Shown here: positions 1-7,314 of the stretch, in pieces
Layout of the letters: every line of letters starts with the position of its first letter
Position numbering within the stretch: the stretch's first letter is position 1
Assembly (NCBI GenBank): GCA_013816225.1
Contig: JACDEQ010000102.1
Location: 1-7,314 of the forward strand
DNA: 7,314 nucleotides
Source of the DNA: Armatimonadota bacterium
GTDB taxonomy: Bacteria > Armatimonadota > Fimbriimonadia > Fimbriimonadales > ATM1
Reading direction: 5' to 3'
The notes under the pieces: generated by a model
Told to the model about the DNA's origin: nothing
Seen by the model: the letters and a program-made list of their open reading frames with translations, nothing else
Database searches by the model: none
Position numbers and translations under genes: made by a program

Positions 1-2690
<2,690 letters not shown>

Positions 2691-2733
2691 AATGGTCATT
2701 ACAAATGCATGGTTCCACAACACAATATGCAAC

Positions 2734-2744
2734 TGTCAAAGAGC
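2734..2744 (-). promoter_or_regulatory. boxA-like antitermination site in the 23S leader
   Basis: The minus strand reads GCTCTTTGACA, one base different from the E. coli rrn boxA core GCTCTTTAACA. In rRNA operons the RNA form of boxA binds NusB/NusE and stops Rho from terminating the untranslated transcript. The site lies about 45 nt before the 23S 5' end, directly after a hairpin, which is the boxB-boxA order of E. coli rrn leaders. The match is seen; the function is inferred. Confidence 0.6.
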
Positions 2745-2759
2745 TCGGCACGCGCCGAG
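2744..2759 (-). other. boxB-like hairpin upstream of boxA
   Basis: A perfect 6-bp inverted repeat with a 4-nt loop; the minus-strand RNA reads CUCGGC-GCGU-GCCGAG. It abuts, and overlaps by one base, the boxA-like sequence. Its position matches boxB in rrn leaders, although rrn boxB is not strictly needed for antitermination. No U-run follows, so it is unlikely to be an intrinsic terminator. Confidence 0.45.
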
Positions 2760-2760
2760 A

Positions 2761-2780
2761 TCGGCCTAACGAAAGACCGA
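2761..2780 (-). other. first hairpin of the 23S leader
   Basis: On the minus strand TCGGTC pairs with GGCCGA (one G-T pair) across an 8-nt loop, TTTCGTTA. It lies just downstream of the predicted transcription start and just upstream of the boxB-like hairpin. It may be a leader fold or part of a processing structure. The pairing is seen; no function is known. Confidence 0.35.
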
Positions 2781-2798
2781 CTCGACTGGCAAGGGGTA

Positions 2799-2827
2799 GT
2801 TATACCAGAATCCTCCGCCCATGTCAA
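2799..2827 (-). promoter_or_regulatory. strong sigma70-type promoter driving the 23S rRNA gene
   Basis: The minus strand has a perfect -35 hexamer TTGACA (complement of 2822-2827), an exactly 17-bp spacer, and a -10 hexamer TATAAC (complement of 2799-2804) preceded by TGG, which makes it an extended -10. The stretch after the -10 reads ACCCC, a GC-rich discriminator of the kind that makes E. coli rRNA promoters sensitive to ppGpp and growth rate. No AT-rich UP element is evident just upstream. The predicted start is near 2792, giving a leader of about 100 nt. This is the best promoter match I see in the window, and it points only at the 23S gene. Confidence 0.8.
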
Positions 2828-2886
2828 GGGCCGGGGCAACTTCTGCAACCAATTTCGTAACAAAGTCTGAGGCCAGGCCAGGTGAC

Positions 2887-2928
2887 ATGAAGAACCTTGA
2901 ACCCCAACGCATCACAATGTGGCCATGA
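2887..2928 (+). CDS. possible 13-codon leader peptide coupled to the VOC gene
   Basis: A small ORF encodes MKNLEPQRITMWP. Its ATG follows AGGTGA (2880-2885), which is complementary to the 16S 3' tail but unusually close to the start. Its TGA (2926-2928) overlaps the ATG of the next gene (2925) in an ATGA junction, the same layout as the two later junctions of this operon. The VOC ATG has no ribosome binding site of its own, so the small ORF could load ribosomes for it. It is too short for codon statistics and could be chance. I recognise no homologue. Confidence 0.3.
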   Translation: MKNLEPQRITMWP

Positions 2929-3293
2929 GTGCGACGGTGCGGTACATCGTGAAGGACGTCGGCTCCGCCGTGGAGTTCTACGTTTCGGCTTTGGGTTTCG
3001 AGTTGGTCGAGCGGTTCGGCGATGTGATGGCGATCTTGCGGTTGGACGCTCTCGAGCTCTGGGTTGCCGGCCCGGGCGCATCGGCCTCGCGCCCCATGCC
3101 TAACGGCCGTACGCCCGCGCCGGGCGGCTGGAACAGAATCGCCGTCATTGTGGAAGACCTCGACGCGGCCGTTTCACGTTTGAAAGAACTGGAAACGCCA
3201 TTTCGGAACGAGCCCGTCTCCGGGCCCGGCGGCCGTCAAGTCCTAATCGACGACCCGTCGGGCAACCCAATCGAGCTATTCGAGCCCCGCTGA
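2925..3293 (+). CDS. VOC-fold (glyoxalase/bleomycin-resistance-like) small protein
   Basis: A 122-aa protein of the vicinal oxygen chelate superfamily, with two beta-alpha-beta-beta-beta halves at about residues 1-48 and 69-119. Hallmarks are VKDVGSAVEFYVSALGFEL at the start, then VEDLDAAVSRLKEL, and the C-terminal DDPSGNPIELFEPR. Of the four usual metal ligands, the two glutamates are present (E44 in LELW, E117 in IELFE), but the two histidine positions are T4 and R71 by hand alignment with glyoxalase I. It is thus unlikely to be a classical glyoxalase; a binding protein or divergent enzyme is more likely. ATG 2925 is preferred; GTG 2919 would add two residues. No clear Shine-Dalgarno precedes either. 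The gene ends 20 bp before the proteasome beta gene on the same strand and is probably cotranscribed with it. Substrate unknown. Confidence 0.85.
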   Translation: MSATVRYIVKDVGSAVEFYVSALGFELVERFGDVMAILRLDALELWVAGPGASASRPMPNGRTPAPGGWNRIAVIVEDLDAAVSRLKELETPFRNEPVSGPGGRQVLIDDPSGNPIELFEPR

Positions 3294-3313
3294 CTATCAG
3301 CCATACTTTAGCC

Positions 3314-4099
3314 ATGAGCGGCACTTTCGCTGAGCTTGTGGGGTTCCCGGGCACACTGGGCACCATGCCTGCGGGCATGAAGGAAACGCGTGGCACCACC
3401 GTCCTCGCTCTTCGCTACGAGGGTGGCATTTTGAACCTGGGTGATCGGCGGGCGACGGCGGCCAACTACGTGATGTATGACAGGGCCGAAAAGGTTATGC
3501 CGCTCGACGATTCAACGCTGATCGCGATCTCTGGCTCCTACGCCCGAAGCATCGAGATTGTGCGGTACCTGAAGCACTCTTTCAAGTACTACTCGCGGAC
3601 GCAGCTTCAAGACCTGAGCCTCGAAGGCAAGCTGCAAGAGGTCACGCGGGCACTCTCCGGCAACCTTCCGATGACGCTGGATGGCGTCGGCATTTTTATC
3701 CCGCTGATCAGCGCCTACGACCCCCGCGCTGAAACCTTCGGTATCTATTTCTACGATGCCATGGGTGCACGGTTCGAAAGCGGCGATTTCGGGGCGGCGG
3801 GCTCGGGCTCCGAAAGGATTCGCGGCATCTTCGACTATATCACACGCGTCAAGGGCGACTTCGACAACCGCCCGCTCGCGGATGTTCTTCGGGACGGTCT
3901 GACGATGCTCGACATCGCGGCACAGCTCGACAGCGCCACCGGCGGCCTCGACCGCATCCCGCCGCTTGCGATGGTGGTCGAGGCCGAGGGCATTCGAAAG
4001 CTTGCGGCAAAGGAGATTGCGAAGGCGGTCGCCGACGTGAAGGCCAGCGACACGGGCCAGAGGGGCGGAGGCGCGCCCGCGGCAGGGGGCACGGCATGA
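3314..4099 (+). CDS. prcB: 20S proteasome beta subunit (catalytic)
   Basis: A 261-aa N-terminal-nucleophile hydrolase that forms the two inner seven-membered rings of the proteasome and cuts unfolded proteins. A 27-residue propeptide ends in glycine; autocleavage at G27-T28 would expose the nucleophile Thr1 (T28). Counting from there, D44 is Asp17 and K60 is Lys33, the canonical triad residues, within TTVLALRYEGG, LGDRRAT and AEKVM. GSGS (163-166) and DSATGG (206-211) match the remaining conserved active-site segments of Mycobacterium PrcB. The propeptide starts with GTFAELVGF, like SSFTDLL of actinobacterial PrcB, but is about half as long (57 residues in M. tuberculosis). The last 20 or so residues are a Gly/Ala-rich tail. 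There is no clear Shine-Dalgarno at ATG 3314; M18 and M22 are alternative starts but would remove the conserved propeptide. The stop overlaps the alpha gene's start (ATGA at 4096-4099), consistent with equal synthesis of both subunits. Family assignment is very secure. Confidence 0.95.
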   Translation: MSGTFAELVGFPGTLGTMPAGMKETRGTTVLALRYEGGILNLGDRRATAANYVMYDRAEKVMPLDDSTLIAISGSYARSIEIVRYLKHSFKYYSRTQLQDLSLEGKLQEVTRALSGNLPMTLDGVGIFIPLISAYDPRAETFGIYFYDAMGARFESGDFGAAGSGSERIRGIFDYITRVKGDFDNRPLADVLRDGLTMLDIAAQLDSATGGLDRIPPLAMVVEAEGIRKLAAKEIAKAVADVKASDTGQRGGGAPAAGGTA

Positions 4100-4782
4100 T
4101 CTCACCTTACGACTGGCAAGAGAGCGTCGTTCAAAGGGCTCAGTACACCGAGAACAGGCTGCGTGGCGGATCTCCTATCGTTGGCATGTCGCTTGAGGAA
4201 GGTGTGTTGATTTACACATACAGGCGGCAGGTCCGAAAGGTATACGAGGTTTACGACCGGCTGATGTTCTCGGCCATGGGCCAGCAGGCTGATGTAGAGA
4301 ACCTGCGCCTCACCGCCGTCGACTTTGCTCACAAAGAAGGCTTCTCGCGGAGCGAGGCGGACGTCACGATCGGGCGCGTGGTCGGGTTCGCGCTCAGCAG
4401 CCCCATGAAGCGCGCTTTCGGAGACATTTCGGCGGCGCCGTTCGTCATCCATGCCCTTTTCGCCGAGCTTAATGAAGACTCTACGAGGGACCAGTTCTTC
4501 AAGCTTCGCTACGACGGAGACTTCGAGGCAGTCAGAAACTTCGCCGTTGCCGCCGGCACGCCCGAAGCCGAGGGACGGATGTGCAATCACTTGAAAGAAA
4601 AGCTCAAACCGTCGATGAAGCTCGAGGCAGCGACGGAGCTCGCCGACGAGGTCTGGCGCATCGGGGCCGACGTCGACGGAAATGGCGAGCCCGACGCCAA
4701 TCTTCTCACCGACTCTCGCCCTGAGGCAGGTCTCTTGGATAGAAAGACGGAAAACGAGCGTAAGTTTAGTTTGATAACATGA
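4096..4782 (+). CDS. prcA: 20S proteasome alpha subunit
   Basis: A 228-aa non-catalytic proteasome subunit that forms the outer seven-membered rings and gates the chamber. It aligns along its length with actinobacterial PrcA: ISPYDWQESVVQRAQYTENRL is the N-terminal gate helix, then SPIVGMSLEEGVLIY, then VRKVYEVYDRLMFSAMGQQADVENLR, then DFAHKEGFSRSEADVTGR-like sequence. There is no N-terminal catalytic Thr. K48 (VRKVYEVYDR) sits at the position of the archaeal pocket lysine that holds the C terminus of the activator ATPase. The tail ahead of ISP is one residue, against about six in M. tuberculosis, so the gate may be shorter. A loop at 192-200 (DVDGNGEPD) resembles a calcium-binding loop. AGGGGG (4084-4089) precedes the ATG at suitable spacing. 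The start overlaps prcB by 4 bp and the stop overlaps the next gene by 4 bp. Beta-before-alpha is the usual bacterial order. Confidence 0.92.
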   Translation: MISPYDWQESVVQRAQYTENRLRGGSPIVGMSLEEGVLIYTYRRQVRKVYEVYDRLMFSAMGQQADVENLRLTAVDFAHKEGFSRSEADVTIGRVVGFALSSPMKRAFGDISAAPFVIHALFAELNEDSTRDQFFKLRYDGDFEAVRNFAVAAGTPEAEGRMCNHLKEKLKPSMKLEAATELADEVWRIGADVDGNGEPDANLLTDSRPEAGLLDRKTENERKFSLIT

Positions 4783-5591
4783 AACACGCGATCCCATTCA
4801 TATGTTTGGCGCTTGTGGTCGGTTGTGCCCAGAGCGTCGCCCAAACCAGTGAGCTCAAGGCGGGAACCAAAATCAGGACAATTCTGCTCCGCGAACTGAC
4901 GTCCGGCGGGTCCAACGAAGGGGATTCCGTCCCATTGCTGGCAATGGAAGACGTCAAGGACGCCGAAGGCAGAGTTCTGATCGCCAAGGGAGCGATCGCT
5001 TACGGCAAGGTCGCGTGGTCTCGTGGCGCGACCGGATTCACCTCCGTGGCGAAGCAGCCCGCCCGGCTTGCGATCACCATCGAAACGACTATCGCTTCAG
5101 ACGGCCAACCCGTGGAACTGAAAGCCGATAAGGAGGACAAGGAAGGCCGCTATCGGCTGACCCAGGACAATACGAGCAGGGAAAGAGCATCGGATGCCCT
5201 TTCGGAGCTTCTGGAAGGCGCTGACTCCAAGGAGACTCTCGAGCAGATTCAGAAGATGTTCGAGGGCGGCGAAATACCGGCGTTTAGGCCGAACACCGAG
5301 GACGTAGCCCGCAGACTCGGGTTGGCGAACACCCTTGCCCTCGCTCAAAAGGGCGGGCTGGCGGCCATCCCGGGCCTGCTGCGCGACATCGGCCGCGGTA
5401 GCCTCACGCACATCGCCGGGGCCGAGGCCGGGCTGCTCGTCGGCGCGATCAACGAGCTTGCCAACGTAGGCGGACAGGTGGGCGGATGGATCGCCGGACG
5501 GCTGAAGGGTTCCAACATCAGGGCGTACGCAGGTACGCCAATAACCGTGTACGTCGCCAAGCCGGTTGCCGTGAAAATATCGGGCGGCTAA
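4779..5591 (+). CDS. exported, probably lipid-anchored protein coupled to the proteasome genes
   Basis: A 270-aa protein with an N-terminal export signal: M1-K2, a hydrophobic stretch, then lipobox VVGC (C16). Signal peptidase I cleavage after SVA (A21) is an alternative. Residues 27-115 look like a beta-barrel domain of the kind seen in VirB10/TrbI-like and many hypothetical envelope proteins (LKAGTKIRTILLREL, then EGDSVPLLAMEDV, then GRVLIAKGAIAYGKV). Residues 134-166 are charged and helical, 186-243 form a Gly/Ala-rich helical segment, and a final strand GTPITVYVAKPVAV closes the fold. The beta-domain resemblance is by pattern only. The ATG overlaps the prcA stop (ATGA at 4779-4782), so its translation is probably coupled to that of a cytoplasmic protease, an odd pairing. 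It could be an envelope partner or an unrelated passenger. Its stop overlaps the stop of the convergent multicopper oxidase gene. I do not recognise a named family. Confidence 0.85.
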   Translation: MKHAIPFICLALVVGCAQSVAQTSELKAGTKIRTILLRELTSGGSNEGDSVPLLAMEDVKDAEGRVLIAKGAIAYGKVAWSRGATGFTSVAKQPARLAITIETTIASDGQPVELKADKEDKEGRYRLTQDNTSRERASDALSELLEGADSKETLEQIQKMFEGGEIPAFRPNTEDVARRLGLANTLALAQKGGLAAIPGLLRDIGRGSLTHIAGAEAGLLVGAINELANVGGQVGGWIAGRLKGSNIRAYAGTPITVYVAKPVAVKISGG

Positions 5592-7078
5592 ACGATTTTG
5601 TAGTGGCGCATCATTCCCATGTCTTCGTGGTCGAGGTTGTGGCAGTGATACAGGGACAGGCCCGCGTGGGGTCCGAATTTGATCAGCAGTTGAACTCGCT
5701 CGCCGGGCATCAGAACCACCGTGTCTCGCCATCCCTCGTCCACATAGCCTTCGCGAACGCCTTTCCAGGCTGATCGAAACTCGGGCAAGCAAGACCGGCG
5801 ATAGATTTGGAATTGGGGCCCGTGGATGTGCATCGGGTGTGTGACGGCCAAGCTGCCGGTCTCATTGACGAATTCCCAGCATTCCAATGTGCGGTTCTCG
5901 ACGATCTCGTTTCGCGCCACCTGCCCCTCTTGGTAGGAGTGCCCGTTGACGAACCAGCCGCCATCGAAGGAAAACGCGAACTTGCGCGGCCGGTCTGCGT
6001 TGATGCATTGACTGTAGTCATGCCTTTCGAAACTAGCCAAGGTCCTGGGCAGGGTCAGGGACTCGATTTCGTTCCTGTCTATCCGAACCTTCATGACATC
6101 GATCGCGCTGCCGTTGTGGGGACCCTGTCCCCCACCGAATCCGACCGCGGTGCCCGGGAACTCCAAGCTCTTAAGGGTTAGCGTCGTGCCCACCGGAAGA
6201 TTCCTGAAATCGGCCCAGAGCTCGACGCGCTGCCCGGGACCGAGCATGACATATGGCTTTTGGTATGGTTTGTCGAGCAGGCCTCCGTCGGTTCCGATCA
6301 CGTGAAGCGGAAGGCCGTTGCTCCAGACGAGCTTGTAAAGGCGCGCATTCGAGCCGTTGATCAGTCGGAGTCGGTAGACGCGCGTTGCCGCAGATAGCTC
6401 GAAATCAGGCTTTCCATTCACCAGCACGCGGTCTCCTATGGTTCCGATGAACGGGTTGACGCCATACAGGAACTGGTTGTTATCGTCGAATCGCTTGTCT
6501 TGAATGATGAGCGGAAAATCGAATTCGCCCCGAGGCAAAGGCAGGGATTGCTCTTCACTGTCGCTGACGATCAGGGATCCTGCCATGCCGAAGTAAACCT
6601 GGAAGCCGGTGAAGTTATTAGGGTGTGGGTGGTACCAATACGTTCCGGCCCGATTGCCGATCGGGAAATTGTAGTTGTAGACGCCGCCCTGGTCGACGTC
6701 GTGATTCGGAAGGCCGTCGTTGTGCTCCGAAGTGTTGACCCCGTGCCAGTGGATGATGCTCGGATCGTACAGGTTGTTGGTCATCAAGCAGCGCAACGTG
6801 TCGCCCTTGGTCAAGCGAAGCGTTGGCGCGAGAAAGGAACCCGGTATCGGCTGGATCTTATTCGGATCTCCCTCCAGATGCCGTACGACCATCCGTTGGA
6901 CGAATGTCTCCTGCCCAGGAAGGATGGGCCAGTAATCCCGCTCGTTGTCGATCGCGATCCCAAGCAGCGGTCCCCGTGTTCGCTGACCACCTTTCGCGGG
7001 AAGGATGCCGCCGAGGCCGCCTGCCATCACACCTGCCGCGCCTATGCTTGCGCGGCGCAAAAACTCTCGTCTATCCAT
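5588..7078 (-). CDS. Tat-exported multicopper oxidase (three-domain laccase type)
   Basis: A 496-aa enzyme that oxidises phenols, metals or other reductants while reducing oxygen to water, acting outside the cytoplasm. The N terminus MDRREFLRRASIGAAG is a twin-arginine export signal followed by a hydrophobic stretch. All four copper motifs are present: HWH (110-112), HPH (150-152), HPMHIH (414-419) and HCHNLDHEDMGM (478-489). Type 1 copper ligands are H414, C479, H484 and axial M489. The remaining motif histidines hold the trinuclear centre. About 500 residues and three cupredoxin domains fit the CotA/CueO/bilirubin-oxidase group. No Met-rich copper-binding insert like that of CueO is visible, so the substrate cannot be named. 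ATG 7078 is chosen because it places the Tat motif at the N terminus; an in-frame GTG at 7117 would put 13 extra residues ahead of it. Its stop overlaps the upstream operon's last stop tail to tail, and a lipoprotein gene diverges from its start. Confidence 0.95.
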   Translation of the reverse strand: MDRREFLRRASIGAAGVMAGGLGGILPAKGGQRTRGPLLGIAIDNERDYWPILPGQETFVQRMVVRHLEGDPNKIQPIPGSFLAPTLRLTKGDTLRCLMTNNLYDPSIIHWHGVNTSEHNDGLPNHDVDQGGVYNYNFPIGNRAGTYWYHPHPNNFTGFQVYFGMAGSLIVSDSEEQSLPLPRGEFDFPLIIQDKRFDDNNQFLYGVNPFIGTIGDRVLVNGKPDFELSAATRVYRLRLINGSNARLYKLVWSNGLPLHVIGTDGGLLDKPYQKPYVMLGPGQRVELWADFRNLPVGTTLTLKSLEFPGTAVGFGGGQGPHNGSAIDVMKVRIDRNEIESLTLPRTLASFERHDYSQCINADRPRKFAFSFDGGWFVNGHSYQEGQVARNEIVENRTLECWEFVNETGSLAVTHPMHIHGPQFQIYRRSCLPEFRSAWKGVREGYVDEGWRDTVVLMPGERVQLLIKFGPHAGLSLYHCHNLDHEDMGMMRHYKIV

Positions 7079-7153
7079 ATGTTGTTTCTTAGCCTTGCCG
7101 ATCCTGCCGGCGGCCACCCCTGCCTGTATTCAGTGTCCCTAACGGACCGCAAA

Positions 7154-7159
7154 AGTATG
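7154..7159 (-). promoter_or_regulatory. weak candidate extended -10 element for the multicopper oxidase gene
   Basis: The minus strand reads TGTCATACT, an extended -10 motif (TGn) with a 4-of-6 match to TATAAT. No recognisable -35 hexamer lies 16-18 bp upstream. A start near 7147 would give a leader of about 69 nt before ATG 7078. It is the best candidate in the divergent intergenic region but could be chance. Confidence 0.2.
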
Positions 7160-7188
7160 ACACGAGTCAGATGTTGCGTGCGATTCGT

Positions 7189-7199
7189 GGCCATTGGCC
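7189..7199. repeat. 11-bp palindrome in the divergent intergenic region
   Basis: GGCCATTGGCC is a perfect inverted repeat with 5-bp arms around one base. It lies between the divergently read multicopper oxidase and lipoprotein genes, about 30 bp before the lipoprotein start, where an operator could act on either gene. Short palindromes of this kind also occur by chance in GC-rich DNA. Confidence 0.2.
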
Positions 7200-7230
7200 C
7201 CAATCCAGACCCTACTGGTAACATTCTGCA

Positions 7231-7314
7231 ATGCGGAGTTTATACCTGCTCGTCTTGCTCGCCGTCGCTGGTTGCGGAGGGGGCACGACATCGGACACCG
7301 GCGTTGGGTCCGGC
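7231..7314 (+). CDS. N-terminal fragment of a lipoprotein, cut off by the window end
   Basis: Twenty-eight codons are visible, beginning MRSLYLLVLLAVAGCGGGTT. A short basic start, a hydrophobic core and lipobox AVAGC (C15) form a clear type II signal peptide, followed by a Gly/Ser/Thr-rich linker typical of a lipid-anchored protein. The reading frame is open to the window edge, so the functional domain is not seen. There is no Shine-Dalgarno just before the ATG (TAACATTCTGCA). It diverges from the multicopper oxidase gene and may share its regulation. Too short for other prediction tools to call, but the signal peptide makes it convincing. Confidence 0.75.
   Translation, partial: MRSLYLLVLLAVAGCGGGTTSDTGVGSG

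Larger units (their letters stand above)
2691..2798 (-). other. 23S rRNA leader (5' external transcribed spacer)
   Basis: Predicted transcribed leader of about 100 nt between the promoter at 2799-2827 and the 23S 5' end. It holds, in order of transcription, a GC-rich stretch, a hairpin (2761-2780), a second hairpin (2744-2759), a boxA-like sequence (2734-2744) and an AT-rich run into the mature rRNA. There is no tRNA and no trace of a 16S 3' end, so this is not a normal 16S-23S spacer. The part nearest the 23S gene may pair with the unseen trailer to form the processing stem, but the trailer is outside the window. Confidence 0.6.

Noticed and set aside
2735..2740. A second TTGACA on the minus strand as a -35 box close to the 23S gene.
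   Set aside because: No -10-like hexamer lies 16-18 bp downstream; the sequence is better explained as part of boxA (GCTCTTTGACA).
2691..2924. A 16S-23S internal spacer with tRNA-Ile or tRNA-Ala.
   Set aside because: No cloverleaf-like sequence or TTCGA(A/T) T-loop in suitable context is present, and protein genes follow instead of 16S.
3512..4105. A 197-codon minus-strand frame opposite prcB.
   Set aside because: It is antisense to a protein with a complete catalytic motif set; its translation is Arg/Ala-rich and shows no family features.
4102..4797. A 231-codon minus-strand frame opposite prcA.
   Set aside because: The plus-strand frame aligns along its whole length with PrcA; the antisense frame is a by-product of GC-rich codon use.
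5097..5792. A 231-codon minus-strand frame spanning the lipoprotein gene and the multicopper oxidase 3' end.
   Set aside because: It overlaps two well-supported genes in other frames and has no signal or domain of its own.
7079..7117. Upstream GTG start (7117) for the multicopper oxidase.
   Set aside because: It would place 13 residues ahead of the Tat motif MDRREFLRRA; ATG 7078 gives a standard Tat signal, although AGGCAGGG lies just before the GTG.

Overview
This window comes from a bacterium of moderately high GC content. It carries most of a 23S rRNA gene on the minus strand, then a plus-strand operon built around a bacterial 20S proteasome, then a minus-strand multicopper oxidase, and finally the first codons of a plus-strand lipoprotein gene. 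The lineage is not named by anything in the sequence. A PrcB/PrcA pair outside an actinobacterial-looking locus, Tat- and lipobox-type export signals, weak or absent Shine-Dalgarno sequences, and a 23S gene with no 16S gene beside it would fit one of the non-actinobacterial proteasome-bearing phyla. Armatimonadota is my first guess, with Nitrospirota, Planctomycetota or Verrucomicrobiota as alternatives. This is inference at low confidence.

Positions 1-2690 hold the 23S rRNA gene, read right to left. Its 5' end lies near 2690 and about 200 nt of its 3' end fall outside the window. The 234 bp between the 23S 5' end and the first protein gene contain no 16S gene and no tRNA. They do contain a near-consensus sigma70 promoter pointing into the 23S gene (TTGACA, 17 bp, TATAAC, at 2799-2827), followed by a leader with two hairpins and a boxA-type antitermination sequence. 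The 23S gene therefore looks like a separate transcription unit, unlinked from 16S.

Positions 2887-5591 hold a compact plus-strand operon: a possible 13-codon leader peptide, a small VOC-fold protein that lacks the usual metal-binding histidines, a proteasome beta subunit with an intact Thr/Asp/Lys active site, a proteasome alpha subunit, and a lipoprotein-like exported protein. The last three genes are joined by 4-bp ATGA start/stop overlaps, which implies translational coupling. Beta and alpha should assemble into a barrel-shaped cytoplasmic protease. The role of the exported protein in the same operon is unknown and is the most intriguing part of the window.

Positions 5588-7078 hold a minus-strand three-domain multicopper oxidase (laccase type) with a Tat signal and all four copper-ligand motifs. 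Its stop codon overlaps that of the lipoprotein gene. A 152-bp divergent intergenic region separates it from a lipoprotein gene that starts at 7231 and runs off the window.
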